Assembly: GCA_949710005.1 (NCBI GenBank)
Contig: OX453279.1
Span: 19,240,014-19,304,013, forward strand
Direction: 5' to 3'
Length of the DNA: 64,000 nucleotides
Source: Ricordea florida
Taxonomy: Eukaryota > Cnidaria > Anthozoa > Corallimorpharia > Ricordeidae
Shown piece after piece: positions 38,432-48,975 of the stretch (the first letter of the stretch is position 1; each line of letters opens with the position of its first letter). The notes beneath the pieces were generated by a model. The model made no database searches. It had not been told where the DNA came from and saw only the letters and a program-made list of their open reading frames with translations. Made by a program: the position numbers and the translations under genes.

Positions 38432-39265
38432 TTATAAAAAGTCCCGTAACTTACCGATCAAATCAACTTGAATCTTGGCGTTTCTGGTAGTTTTCAGCTT
38501 GTCCGTTTGCGTAAATGCTGCAGCAAAATTTCGCTTCTCCAAGTTTAGACGCTTTGGCCGTTGTCGGGTAGCTCTTTTGAGCGCCACTTTAGCTTTGGCA
38601 GCAGCGTTGTCAATCAACGACTTGTCAGGAGTCTTCCGGACGAAATAAGTGATTCTTTCATCGCCTTCTCTAAGTGTCGGATTTAGAGTGGCAGTTTTAA
38701 TTCCGCGCCCTGGGGAGCTAGACTGACCGTCGTTTAGGATCTCGAAAAGTTCACGATAATCCATATCTCTGGAATAGAGATATTCGGGCCTTTTTTCAAT
38801 GCTGGAATCGTTTTCTAAGGCCATTTTAGTACTAAGAATAGTAATATTCTTAGCGTCCTCCTCCAAGGCCGGCCATAATACACGAAGGAAACCATCGACG
38901 TTATACTTCTCGTCATCAGACGGATAAAACACTTCGACCTCTTGAAAACGATATCGCAGATTAGTTTTCTGCCACACGATAGATATGACACGCAGTTTGA
39001 CAAGGTCACCAGCTTTTTTTCCAGCATCGGGATAACACGTGAACATCCAATTATAACTACGTGGGAGAGGTGAAACGTGCGGCTCATAATACTCGAAGCT
39101 TTTAACGAAAGCGCTCTCGCTCAAATAGCCTTTCGATTCAATAAAGGCTCTGTAACTCCCTTCTCGTTCTATCCACTTCGATTTGATGCCAAAAGCGACT
39201 AACTGTTTAAACTCGTCGCTTGTTTTCGATAAGAAATTGATGAGTTGCTGTATACGTGAAGCCAT
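38432..39265 (-). CDS. orfA, unit 15
   Basis: Intact, common protein form. Intron 1 at 38389-38454. Confidence 0.7.
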   Translation of the reverse strand: MASRIQQLINFLSKTSDEFKQLVAFGIKSKWIEREGSYRAFIESKGYLSESAFVKSFEYYEPHVSPLPRSYNWMFTCYPDAGKKAGDLVKLRVISIVWQKTNLRYRFQEVEVFYPSDDEKYNVDGFLRVLWPALEEDAKNITILSTKMALENDSSIEKRPEYLYSRDMDYRELFEILNDGQSSSPGRGIKTATLNPTLREGDERITYFVRKTPDKSLIDNAAAKAKVALKRATRQRPKRLNLEKRNFAAAFTQTDKLKTTRNAKIQVDLIGKLRDFL

Positions 39266-39370
39266 GTTTGCAAATGAATAAAAGCCACACGGGTCTGAAT
39301 ATAACAAACTTTATTAACAAGAATAACTGGTTCTAAAAACTTGTTTGACCGCGTCTAAAAACCGGTTTGA

Positions 39371-39470
39371 CTGGTTATGCTAATTGAAAACCGGTTATGC
39401 AAATTGAAAACCGGTTATGCAAATTGAAAACCGGTTATGCAAATTGAAAACCGGTTATGCAAATTGAAAA
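39371..39470. repeat. 20-bp minisatellite, 5 monomers
   Basis: Variant first monomer plus four canonical. Confidence 0.95.
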
Positions 39471-39477
39471 ACTTATA

Positions 39478-40794
39478 TCACAGCGTATTTAATCTCTGCG
39501 TGTTCTGCCTTTCTATCAGTTCGTTGATTTCCTCCTCGAGTAAATCTACGTAATGAACCCTGTAGACAAACTGCACTTTTCCCAAGGGTTTTTGACCGTA
39601 AGCTGAAGCTCCCTGCATTTCTCCTACCATTAACGTGTTTAAAACTAAACTTAAATTTTCTAACAGCAAGCCATGTCCCGCACCGTCAGTAAATTTAAAT
39701 TCCTGAATTTGTTTTCCTTTGCGATAAAACATAGGAACGCCACTCGCTGCATTAGGCAAGTCCCACGAAATAATTCCTGGCGGTTCCATCTCTAACTCTG
39801 CCACAAAAGGACCAGAAAATTTGAGCGCTCCAGGATCGGCAAAAGAAATTACCTTATCGCCAGTACTATTGACAGTAACATCTACTCCTACCTCCTGGAT
39901 TCCAATAACGCCAGCTAAAGCGCCTTCTCCAGGATCGGCAAAAGAAATTACCTTATCGCCAGTACTATTGACAGTAACATCTACTCCTACCTCCTGGATT
40001 CCAATAACGCCAGCTAAAGCGCCTTCATTTACAATATCACCCGTAAGATTTCCTTCGGGAAAAGTAATTTCAGCTTCAGGAGCTTTGATTTCTCCTGTAA
40101 GGGTTGCTTTCATTTTCATTTCGCCTGAATTACCTGCATTTGAAGGCCAGAAAGCGGCTTCTAGTAACCTGGCTTCTAATATCTTTTGTGTGCCTTCTTC
40201 AAAGCGAATGTAGTCTAAATATTCCGAGTTTGTAACGGGACTGTAACTGGGAAATACATTCTGAGGCGTTTTTACAACTTCAACATCGGGTTCAACTTTC
40301 GCATCAATAATACTTGCATAATATTCAACCCACTGACCTGTCATGCCGCTCTCATAATCATGAAAATAATTCGCTTCGGGAAAAGAAATTACCGCTCTAA
40401 GCAATTCTATTTTAGGTTTTCTAAATTTCTTTTGAATTTCTTTGGGTGTAAATTGCATGGCGATCATCATCAAGAAGTTTGGATCTTCTAAAGGATCGTT
40501 GTAAAAATTCATCTTGAAACTAATGACCTTCCACTCTTCATCTTTCTGATCTACTGTCTCAAATGGCAGATCTAAATATTTCTGTAACACAAACAGGCCG
40601 CTTTTTCCCGTTAAGTTTAATGGATCTTTACGGCCCATTATTGTACTATTACTAGATCTACTGGCTCTTCTTTTCTTCGGTCCATCTACAGAATCAAATG
40701 GCTTTAGTCCAGTCAATTTTCCTTCATGATATGCACGCTTTCCTGCTGCCACACGGTTGGGATTTTTAGTCTTCTTCGTCTTCTTTTCTGTCAA
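39478..40794 (-). CDS. orfC, unit 16, with 33-residue internal duplication
   Basis: 438 codons. A 99-bp direct duplication (about 39828-39926 and 39927-40025) repeats residues 257-289 in frame, lengthening the Gly/Val-rich beta region. Met53, Val180, Gln400. Predicted exon starts at 40787. The frame survives, but such an insertion in a compact beta fold may not be tolerated. Confidence 0.75.
   Translation of the reverse strand: MTEKKTKKTKNPNRVAAGKRAYHEGKLTGLKPFDSVDGPKKRRASRSSNSTIMGRKDPLNLTGKSGLFVLQKYLDLPFETVDQKDEEWKVISFKMNFYNDPLEDPNFLMMIAMQFTPKEIQKKFRKPKIELLRAVISFPEANYFHDYESGMTGQWVEYYASIIDAKVEPDVEVVKTPQNVFPSYSPVTNSEYLDYIRFEEGTQKILEARLLEAAFWPSNAGNSGEMKMKATLTGEIKAPEAEITFPEGNLTGDIVNEGALAGVIGIQEVGVDVTVNSTGDKVISFADPGEGALAGVIGIQEVGVDVTVNSTGDKVISFADPGALKFSGPFVAELEMEPPGIISWDLPNAASGVPMFYRKGKQIQEFKFTDGAGHGLLLENLSLVLNTLMVGEMQGASAYGQKPLGKVQFVYRVHYVDLLEEEINELIERQNTQRLNTL
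39828..40025. repeat. 99-bp direct tandem duplication inside orfC, unit 16
   Basis: Two adjacent identical 99-bp copies bounded by short C/T-rich microhomology (GCGCTCC versus GCGCCTTCTCC). Unique to this unit. Confidence 0.9.
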
Positions 40795-41164
40795 CAGTAA
40801 TTTCGGAAATTACAAGTGGAAACTTAGCAAGAGAAGTTTCGATAGCAGCTCCAGAAAGCATTTTTTTTACAGGATTGTACAACATTGTAAACTGAGTTTC
40901 CTTGCCGGGCAAGGCTTCACATTCATAAATGCCAAAGAAAAGTTTTGGCGTTGCGTTACAATCTTCTATAGGTGAAATCATGAATTCTACCATTTGCTCT
41001 ATTTTCTTGCCAGGATCGTCTAAACAATCCCAAGTTACAGTTTGTAAATTAATTGTCCATTTTGCTTGTAAAATGTCAGCCTTGGAGCCAAAACCTAGCC
41101 AGTTTATCCATCCGTCGAGAGTATCTTTACCTTCAGACTTTGTAGATTGGGTTGCTTTCGACAT
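40766..41164 (-). CDS. orfB, unit 16
   Basis: Intact 132 aa, no protein change. Confidence 0.65.
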   Translation of the reverse strand: MSKATQSTKSEGKDTLDGWINWLGFGSKADILQAKWTINLQTVTWDCLDDPGKKIEQMVEFMISPIEDCNATPKLFFGIYECEALPGKETQFTMLYNPVKKMLSGAAIETSLAKFPLVISEITVDRKEDEED

Positions 41165-41237
41165 CACTGTTTTCGTCTTCTTCTTTAGTGAGATCTAGAA
41201 AGAAAAATATACCATAAATAGGCTGATAGTAGGTATG

Positions 41238-42071
41238 TTATAAAAAGTCCCGTAACTTACCGATCAAATCAACTTGAATCTTGGCGTTTCTGGTAGTTTT
41301 CAGCTTGTCCGTTTGCGTAAATGCTGCAGCAAAATTTCGCTTCTCCAAGTTTAGACGCTTTGGCCGTTGTCGGGTAGCTCTTTTGAGCGCCACTTTAGCT
41401 TTGGCAGCAGCGTTGTCAATCAACGACTTGTCAGGAGTCTTCCGGACGAAATAAGTGATTCTTTCATCGCCTTCTCTAAGTGTCGGATTTAGAGTGGCAG
41501 TTTTAATTCCGCGCCCTGGGGAGCTAGACTGACCGTCGTTTAGGATCTCGAAAAGTTCACGATAATCCATATCTCTGGAATAGAGATATTCGGGCCTTTT
41601 TTCAATGCTGGAATCGTTTTCTAAGGCCATTTTAGTACTAAGAATAGTAATATTCTTAGCGTCCTCCTCCAAGGCCGGCCATAATACACGAAGGAAACCA
41701 TCGACGTTATACTTCTCGTCATCAGACGGATAAAACACTTCGACCTCTTGAAAACGATATCGCAGATTAGTTTTCTGCCACACGATAGATATGACACGCA
41801 GTTTGACAAGGTCACCAGCTTTTTTTCCAGCATCGGGATAACACGTGAACATCCAATTATAACTACGTGGGAGAGGTGAAACGTGCGGCTCATAATACTC
41901 GAAGCTTTTAACGAAAGCGCTCTCGCTCAAATAGCCTTTCGATTCAATAAAGGCTCTGTAACTCCCTTCTCGTTCTATCCACTTCGATTTGATGCCAAAA
42001 GCGACTAACTGTTTAAACTCGTCGCTTGTTTTCGATAAGAAATTGATGAGTTGCTGTATACGTGAAGCCAT
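41238..42071 (-). CDS. orfA, unit 16
   Basis: Intact, common protein form. Intron 1 at 41195-41260. Confidence 0.7.
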   Translation of the reverse strand: MASRIQQLINFLSKTSDEFKQLVAFGIKSKWIEREGSYRAFIESKGYLSESAFVKSFEYYEPHVSPLPRSYNWMFTCYPDAGKKAGDLVKLRVISIVWQKTNLRYRFQEVEVFYPSDDEKYNVDGFLRVLWPALEEDAKNITILSTKMALENDSSIEKRPEYLYSRDMDYRELFEILNDGQSSSPGRGIKTATLNPTLREGDERITYFVRKTPDKSLIDNAAAKAKVALKRATRQRPKRLNLEKRNFAAAFTQTDKLKTTRNAKIQVDLIGKLRDFL

Positions 42072-42176
42072 GTTTGCAAATGAATAAAAGCCACACGGGT
42101 CTGAATATAACAAACTTTATTAACAAGAATAACTGGTTCTAAAAACTTGTTTGACCGCGTCTAAAAACCGGTTTGA

Positions 42177-42296
42177 CTGGTTATGCTAATTGAAAACCGG
42201 TTATGCAAATTGAAAACCGGTTATGCAAATTGAAAACCGGTTATGCAAATTGAAAACCGGTTATGCAAATTGAAAACCGGTTATGCAAATTTAAAA
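42177..42296. repeat. 20-bp minisatellite, 6 monomers
   Basis: Variant first monomer, canonical inner monomers; the last one ends ATTTAAAA rather than ATTGAAAA. Confidence 0.95.
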
Positions 42297-42303
42297 ACTT
42301 ATA

Positions 42304-43521
42304 TCACAGCGTATTTAATCTCTGCGTGTTCTGCCTTTCTATCAGTTCGTTGATTTCCTCCTCGAGTAAATCTACGTAATGAACCCTGTAGACAAACTGC
42401 ACTTTTCCCAAGGGTTTTTGACCGTAAGCTGAAGCTCCCTGCATTTCTCCTACCATTAACGTGTTTAAAACTAAACTTAAATTTTCTAACAGCAAGCCAT
42501 GTCCCGCACCGTCAGTAAATTTAAATTCCTGAATTTGTTTTCCTTTGCGATAAAACATAGGAACGCCACTCGCTGCATTAGGCAAGTCCCACGAAATAAT
42601 TCCTGGCGGTTCCATCTCTAACTCTGCCACAAAAGGACCAGAAAATTTGAGCGCTCCAGGATCGGCAAAAGAAATTACCTTATCGCCAGTACTATTGACA
42701 GTAACATCTACTCCTACCTCCTGGATTCCAATAACGCCAGCTAAAGCGCCTTCATTTACAATATCACCCGTAAGATTTCCTTCGGGAAAAGTAATTTCAG
42801 CTTCAGGAGCTTTGATTTCTCCTGTAAGGGTTGCTTTCATTTTCATTTCGCCTGAATTACCTGCATTTGAAGGCCAGAAAGCGGCTTCTAGTAACCTGGC
42901 TTCTAATATCTTTTGTGTGCCTTCTTCAAAGCGAATGTAGTCTAAATATTCCGAGTTTGTAACGGGACTGTAACTGGGAAATACATTCTGAGGCGTTTTT
43001 ACAACTTCAACATCGGGTTCAACTTTCGCATCAATAATACTTGCATAATATTCAACCCACTGACCTGTCATGCCGCTCTCATAATCATGAAAATAATTCG
43101 CTTCGGGAAAAGAAATTACCGCTCTAAGCAATTCTATTTTAGGTTTTCTAAATTTCTTTTGAATTTCTTTGGGTGTAAATTGCATGGCGATCATCATCAA
43201 GAAGTTTGGATCTTCTAAAGGATCGTTGTAAAAATTCATCTTGAAACTAATGACCTTCCACTCTTCATCTTTCTGATCTACTGTCTCAAATGGCAGATCT
43301 AAATATTTCTGTAACACAAACAGGCCGCTTTTTCCCGTTAAGTTTAATGGATCTTTACGGCCCATTATTGTACTATTACTAGATCTACTGGCTCTTCTTT
43401 TCTTCGGTCCATCTACAGAATCAAATGGCTTTAGTCCAGTCAATTTTCCTTCATGATATGCACGCTTTCCTGCTGCCACACGGTTGGGATTTTTAGTCTT
43501 CTTCGTCTTCTTTTCTGTCAA
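42304..43521 (-). CDS. orfC, unit 17
   Basis: Intact. Met53, Val180, Gln400. Predicted exon starts at 43514. Confidence 0.75.
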   Translation of the reverse strand: MTEKKTKKTKNPNRVAAGKRAYHEGKLTGLKPFDSVDGPKKRRASRSSNSTIMGRKDPLNLTGKSGLFVLQKYLDLPFETVDQKDEEWKVISFKMNFYNDPLEDPNFLMMIAMQFTPKEIQKKFRKPKIELLRAVISFPEANYFHDYESGMTGQWVEYYASIIDAKVEPDVEVVKTPQNVFPSYSPVTNSEYLDYIRFEEGTQKILEARLLEAAFWPSNAGNSGEMKMKATLTGEIKAPEAEITFPEGNLTGDIVNEGALAGVIGIQEVGVDVTVNSTGDKVISFADPGALKFSGPFVAELEMEPPGIISWDLPNAASGVPMFYRKGKQIQEFKFTDGAGHGLLLENLSLVLNTLMVGEMQGASAYGQKPLGKVQFVYRVHYVDLLEEEINELIERQNTQRLNTL

Positions 43522-43891
43522 CAGTAATTTCGGAAATTACAAGTGGAAACTTAGCAAGAGAAGTTTCGATAGCAGCTCCAGAAAGCATTTTTTTTACAGG
43601 ATTGTACAACATTGTAAACTGAGTTTCCTTGCCGGGCAAGGCTTCACATTCATAAATGCCAAAGAAAAGTTTTGGCGTTGCGTTACAATCTTCTATAGGT
43701 GAAATCATGAATTCTACCATTTGCTCTATTTTCTTGCCAGGATCGTCTAAACAATCCCAAGTTACAGTTTGTAAATTAATTGTCCATTTTGCTTGTAAAA
43801 TGTCAGCCTTGGAGCCAAAACCTAGCCAGTTTATCCATCCGTCGAGAGTATCTTTACCTTCAGACTTTGTAGATTGGGTTGCTTTCGACAT
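43493..43891 (-). CDS. orfB, unit 17
   Basis: Intact 132 aa, no protein change. Confidence 0.65.
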   Translation of the reverse strand: MSKATQSTKSEGKDTLDGWINWLGFGSKADILQAKWTINLQTVTWDCLDDPGKKIEQMVEFMISPIEDCNATPKLFFGIYECEALPGKETQFTMLYNPVKKMLSGAAIETSLAKFPLVISEITVDRKEDEED

Positions 43892-43964
43892 CACTGTTTT
43901 CGTCTTCTTCTTTAGTGAGATCTAGAAAGAAAAATATACCATAAATAGGCTGATAGTAGGTATG

Positions 43965-44798
43965 TTATAAAAAGTCCCGTAACTTACCGATCAAATCAAC
44001 TTGAATCTTGGCGTTTCTGGTAGTTTTCAGCTTGTCCGTTTGCGTAAATGCTGCAGCAAAATTTCGCTTCTCCAAGTTTAGACGCTTTGGCCGTTGTCGG
44101 GTAGCTCTTTTGAGCGCCACTTTAGCTTTGGCAGCAGCGTTGTCAATCAACGACTTGTCAGGAGTCTTCCGGACGAAATAAGTGATTCTTTCATCGCCTT
44201 CTCTAAGTGTCGGATTTAGAGTGGCAGTTTTAATTCCGCGCCCTGGGGAGCTAGACTGACCGTCGTTTAGGATCTCGAAAAGTTCACGATAATCCATATC
44301 TCTGGAATAGAGATATTCGGGCCTTTTTTCAATGCTGGAATCGTTTTCTAAGGCCATTTTAGTACTAAGAATAGTAATATTCTTAGCGTCCTCCTCCAAG
44401 GCCGGCCATAATACACGAAGGAAACCATCGACGTTATACTTCTCGTCATCAGACGGATAAAACACTTCGACCTCTTGAAAACGATATCGCAGATTAGTTT
44501 TCTGCCACACGATAGATATGACACGCAGTTTGACAAGGTCACCAGCTTTTTTTCCAGCATCGGGATAACACGTGAACATCCAATTATAACTACGTGGGAG
44601 AGGTGAAACGTGCGGCTCATAATACTCGAAGCTTTTAACGAAAGCGCTCTCGCTCAAATAGCCTTTCGATTCAATAAAGGCTCTGTAACTCCCTTCTCGT
44701 TCTATCCACTTCGATTTGATGCCAAAAGCGACTAACTGTTTAAACTCGTCGCTTGTTTTCGATAAGAAATTGATGAGTTGCTGTATACGTGAAGCCAT
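43965..44798 (-). CDS. orfA, unit 17
   Basis: Intact, common protein form. Intron 1 at 43922-43987. Confidence 0.7.
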   Translation of the reverse strand: MASRIQQLINFLSKTSDEFKQLVAFGIKSKWIEREGSYRAFIESKGYLSESAFVKSFEYYEPHVSPLPRSYNWMFTCYPDAGKKAGDLVKLRVISIVWQKTNLRYRFQEVEVFYPSDDEKYNVDGFLRVLWPALEEDAKNITILSTKMALENDSSIEKRPEYLYSRDMDYRELFEILNDGQSSSPGRGIKTATLNPTLREGDERITYFVRKTPDKSLIDNAAAKAKVALKRATRQRPKRLNLEKRNFAAAFTQTDKLKTTRNAKIQVDLIGKLRDFL

Positions 44799-44903
44799 GT
44801 TTGCAAATGAATAAAAGCCACACGGGTCTGAATATAACAAACTTTATTAACAAGAATAACTGGTTCTAAAAACTTGTTTGACCGCGTCTAAAAACCGGTT
44901 TGA

Positions 44904-45023
44904 CTGGTTATGCAAATTGAAAACCGGTTATGCAAATTGAAAACCGGTTATGCAAATTGAAAACCGGTTATGCAAATTGAAAACCGGTTATGCAAATTGA
45001 AAACCGGTTATGCAAATTGAAAA
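44904..45023. repeat. 20-bp minisatellite, 6 monomers, GCAAAT in the first monomer
   Basis: The only array whose promoter-proximal monomer carries the full ATGCAAAT octamer instead of the GCTAAT variant. Confidence 0.95.
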
Positions 45024-45030
45024 ACTTATA

Positions 45031-46248
45031 TCACAGCGTATTTAATCTCTGCGTGTTCTGCCTTTCTATCAGTTCGTTGATTTCCTCCTCGAGTAAATCT
45101 ACGTAATGAACCCTGTAGACAAACTGCACTTTTCCCAAGGGTTTTTGACCGTAAGCTGAAGCTCCCTGCATTTCTCCTACCATTAACGTGTTTAAAACTA
45201 AACTTAAATTTTCTAACAGCAAGCCATGTCCCGCACCGTCAGTAAATTTAAATTCCTGAATTTGTTTTCCTTTGCGATAAAACATAGGAACGCCACTCGC
45301 TGCATTAGGCAAGTCCCACGAAATAATTCCTGGCGGTTCCATCTCTAACTCTGCCACAAAAGGACCAGAAAATTTGAGCGCTCCAGGATCGGCAAAAGAA
45401 ATTACCTTATCGCCAGTACTATTGACAGTAACATCTACTCCTACCTCCTGGATTCCAATAACGCCAGCTAAAGCGCCTTCATTTACAATATCACCCGTAA
45501 GATTTCCTTCGGGAAAAGTAATTTCAGCTTCAGGAGCTTTGATTTCTCCTGTAAGGGTTGCTTTCATTTTCATTTCGCCTGAATTACCTGCATTTGAAGG
45601 CCAGAAAGCGGCTTCTAGTAACCTGGCTTCTAATATCTTTTGTGTGCCTTCTTCAAAGCGAATGTAGTCTAAATATTCCGAGTTTGTAACGGGACTGTAA
45701 CTGGGAAATACATTCTGAGGCGTTTTTACAACTTCAACATCGGGTTCAACTTTCGCATCAATAATACTTGCATAATATTCAACCCACTGACCTGTCATGC
45801 CGCTCTCATAATCATGAAAATAATTCGCTTCGGGAAAAGAAATTACCGCTCTAAGCAATTCTATTTTAGGTTTTCTAAATTTCTTTTGAATTTCTTTGGG
45901 TGTAAATTGCATGGCGATCATCATCAAGAAGTTTGGATCTTCTAAAGGATCGTTGTAAAAATTCATCTTGAAACTAATGACCTTCCACTCTTCATCTTTC
46001 TGATCTACTGTCTCAAATGGCAGATCTAAATATTTCTGTAACACAAACAGGCCGCTTTTTCCCGTTAAGTTTAATGGATCTTTACGGCCTATTATTGTAC
46101 TATTACTAGATCTACTGGCTCTTCTTTTCTTCGGTCCATCTACAGAATCAAATGGCTTTAGTCCAGTCAATTTTCCTTCATGATATGCACGCTTTCCTGC
46201 TGCCACACGGTTGGGATTTTTAGTCTTCTTCGTCTTCTTTTCTGTCAA
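45031..46248 (-). CDS. orfC, unit 18
   Basis: Intact. Ile53, Val180, Gln400. Predicted exon starts at 46241. Confidence 0.75.
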   Translation of the reverse strand: MTEKKTKKTKNPNRVAAGKRAYHEGKLTGLKPFDSVDGPKKRRASRSSNSTIIGRKDPLNLTGKSGLFVLQKYLDLPFETVDQKDEEWKVISFKMNFYNDPLEDPNFLMMIAMQFTPKEIQKKFRKPKIELLRAVISFPEANYFHDYESGMTGQWVEYYASIIDAKVEPDVEVVKTPQNVFPSYSPVTNSEYLDYIRFEEGTQKILEARLLEAAFWPSNAGNSGEMKMKATLTGEIKAPEAEITFPEGNLTGDIVNEGALAGVIGIQEVGVDVTVNSTGDKVISFADPGALKFSGPFVAELEMEPPGIISWDLPNAASGVPMFYRKGKQIQEFKFTDGAGHGLLLENLSLVLNTLMVGEMQGASAYGQKPLGKVQFVYRVHYVDLLEEEINELIERQNTQRLNTL

Positions 46249-46618
46249 CAGTAATTTCGGAAATTACAAGTGGAAACTTAGCAAGAGAAGTTTCGATAGC
46301 AGCTCCAGAAAGCATTTTTTTTACAGGATTGTACAACATTGTAAACTGAGTTTCCTTGCCGGGCAAGGCTTCACATTCATAAATGCCAAAGAAAAGTTTT
46401 GGCGTTGCGTTACAATCTTCTATAGGTGAAATCATGAATTCTACCATTTGCTCTATTTTCTTGCCAGGATCGTCTAAACAATCCCAAGTTACAGTTTGTA
46501 AATTAATTGTCCATTTTGCTTGTAAAATGTCAGCCTTGGAGCCAAAACCTAGCCAGTTTATCCATCCGTCGAGAGTATCTTTACCTTCAGACTTTGTAGA
46601 TTGGGTTGCTTTCGACAT
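46220..46618 (-). CDS. orfB, unit 18
   Basis: Intact 132 aa, no protein change. Confidence 0.65.
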   Translation of the reverse strand: MSKATQSTKSEGKDTLDGWINWLGFGSKADILQAKWTINLQTVTWDCLDDPGKKIEQMVEFMISPIEDCNATPKLFFGIYECEALPGKETQFTMLYNPVKKMLSGAAIETSLAKFPLVISEITVDRKEDEED

Positions 46619-46691
46619 CACTGTTTTCGTCTTCTTCTTTAGTGAGATCTAGAAAGAAAAATATACCATAAATAGGCTGATAGTAGGTATG

Positions 46692-47525
46692 TTATAAAAA
46701 GTCCCGTAACTTACCGATCAAATCAACTTGAATCTTGGCGTTTCTGGTAGTTTTCAGCTTGTCCGTTTGCGTAAATGCTGCAGCAAAATTTCGCTTCTCC
46801 AAGTTTAGACGCTTTGGCCGTTGTCGGGTAGCTCTTTTGAGCGCCACTTTAGCTTTGGCAGCAGCGTTGTCAATCAACGACTTGTCAGGAGTCTTCCGGA
46901 CGAAATAAGTGATTCTTTCATCGCCTTCTCTAAGTGTCGGATTTAGAGTGGCAGTTTTAATTCCGCGCCCTGGGGAGCTAGACTGACCGTCGTTTAGGAT
47001 CTCGAAAAGTTCACGATAATCCATATCTCTGGAATAGAGATATTCGGGCCTTTTTTCAATGCTGGAATCGTTTTCTAAGGCCATTTTAGTACTAAGAATA
47101 GTAATATTCTTAGCGTCCTCCTCCAAGGCCGGCCATAATACACGAAGGAAACCATCGACGTTATACTTCTCGTCATCAGACGGATAAAACACTTCGACCT
47201 CTTGAAAACGATATCGCAGATTAGTTTTCTGCCACACGATAGATATGACACGCAGTTTGACAAGGTCACCAGCTTTTTTTCCAGCATCGGGATAACACGT
47301 GAACATCCAATTATAACTACGTGGGAGAGGTGAAACGTGCGGCTCATAATACTCGAAGCTTTTAACGAAAGCGCTCTCGCTCAAATAGCCTTTCGATTCA
47401 ATAAAGGCTCTGTAACTCCCTTCTCGTTCTATCCACTTCGATTTGATGCCAAAAGCGACTAACTGTTTAAACTCGTCGCTTGTTTTCGATAAGAAATTGA
47501 TGAGTTGCTGTATACGTGAAGCCAT
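46692..47525 (-). CDS. orfA, unit 18
   Basis: Intact, common protein form. Intron 1 at 46649-46714. Confidence 0.7.
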   Translation of the reverse strand: MASRIQQLINFLSKTSDEFKQLVAFGIKSKWIEREGSYRAFIESKGYLSESAFVKSFEYYEPHVSPLPRSYNWMFTCYPDAGKKAGDLVKLRVISIVWQKTNLRYRFQEVEVFYPSDDEKYNVDGFLRVLWPALEEDAKNITILSTKMALENDSSIEKRPEYLYSRDMDYRELFEILNDGQSSSPGRGIKTATLNPTLREGDERITYFVRKTPDKSLIDNAAAKAKVALKRATRQRPKRLNLEKRNFAAAFTQTDKLKTTRNAKIQVDLIGKLRDFL

Positions 47526-47630
47526 GTTTGCAAATGAATAAAAGCCACACGGGTCTGAATATAACAAACTTTATTAACAAGAATAACTGGTTCTAAAAAC
47601 TTGTTTGACCGCGTCTAAAAACCGGTTTGA

Positions 47631-47750
47631 CTGGTTATGCTAATTGAAAACCGGTTATGCAAATTGAAAACCGGTTATGCAAATTGAAAACCGGTTATGC
47701 AAATTGAAAACCGGTTATGCAAATTGAAAACCGGTTATGCAAATTGAAAA
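47631..47750. repeat. 20-bp minisatellite, 6 monomers
   Basis: Variant first monomer plus five canonical. Confidence 0.95.
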
Positions 47751-47757
47751 ACTTATA

Positions 47758-48975
47758 TCACAGCGTATTTAATCTCTGCGTGTTCTGCCTTTCTATCAGT
47801 TTGTTGATTTCCTCCTCGAGTAAATCTACGTAATGAACCCTGTAGACAAACTGCACTTTTCCCAAGGGTTTTTGACCGTAAGCTGAAGCTCCCTGCATTT
47901 CTCCTACCATTAACGTGTTTAAAACTAAACTTAAATTTTCTAACAGCAAGCCATGTCCCGCACCGTCAGTAAATTTAAATTCCTGAATTTGTTTTCCTTT
48001 GCGATAAAACATAGGAACGCCACTCGCTGCATTAGGCAAGTCCCACGAAATAATTCCTGGCGGTTCCATCTCTAACTCTGCCACAAAAGGACCAGAAAAT
48101 TTGAGCGCTCCAGGATCGGCAAAAGAAATTACCTTATCGCCAGTACTATTGACAGTAACATCTACTCCTACCTCCTGGATTCCAATAACGCCAGCTAAAG
48201 CGCCTTCATTTACAATATCACCCGTAAGATTTCCTTCGGGAAAAGTAATTTCAGCTTCAGGAGCTTTGATTTCTCCTGTAAGGGTTGCTTTCATTTTCAT
48301 TTCGCCTGAATTACCTGCATTTGAAGGCCAGAAAGCGGCTTCTAGTAACCTGGCTTCTAATATCTTTTGTGTGCCTTCTTCAAAGCGAATGTAGTCTAAA
48401 TATTCCGAGTTTGTAACGGGACTGTAACTGGGAAATACATTCTGAGGCGTTTTTACAACTTCAACATCGGGTTCAACTTTCGCATCAATAATACTTGCAT
48501 AATATTCAACCCACTGACCTGTCATGCCGCTCTCATAATCATGAAAATAATTCGCTTCGGGAAAAGAAATTACCGCTCTAAGCAATTCTATTTTAGGTTT
48601 TCTAAATTTCTTTTGAATTTCTTTGGGTGTAAATTGCATGGCGATCATCATCAAGAAGTTTGGATCTTCTAAAGGATCGTTGTAAAAATTCATCTTGAAA
48701 CTAATGACCTTCCACTCTTCATCTTTCTGATCTACTGTCTCAAATGGCAGATCTAAATATTTCTGTAACACAAACAGGCCGCTTTTTCCCGTTAAGTTTA
48801 ATGGATCTTTACGGCCTATTATTGTACTATTACTAGATCTACTGGCTCTTCTTTTCTTCGGTCCATCTACAGAATCAAATGGCTTTAGTCCAGTCAATTT
48901 TCCGTCATGATATGCACGCTTTCCTGCTGCCACACGGTTGGGAGTTTTAGTCTTCTTCGTCTTCTTTTCTGTCAA
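47758..48975 (-). CDS. orfC, unit 19
   Basis: Intact. Asn11Thr, Glu24Asp, Ile53 and Glu392Lys. Predicted exon starts at 48968. Matches unit 21 at all these positions. Confidence 0.75.
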   Translation of the reverse strand: MTEKKTKKTKTPNRVAAGKRAYHDGKLTGLKPFDSVDGPKKRRASRSSNSTIIGRKDPLNLTGKSGLFVLQKYLDLPFETVDQKDEEWKVISFKMNFYNDPLEDPNFLMMIAMQFTPKEIQKKFRKPKIELLRAVISFPEANYFHDYESGMTGQWVEYYASIIDAKVEPDVEVVKTPQNVFPSYSPVTNSEYLDYIRFEEGTQKILEARLLEAAFWPSNAGNSGEMKMKATLTGEIKAPEAEITFPEGNLTGDIVNEGALAGVIGIQEVGVDVTVNSTGDKVISFADPGALKFSGPFVAELEMEPPGIISWDLPNAASGVPMFYRKGKQIQEFKFTDGAGHGLLLENLSLVLNTLMVGEMQGASAYGQKPLGKVQFVYRVHYVDLLEEEINKLIERQNTQRLNTL

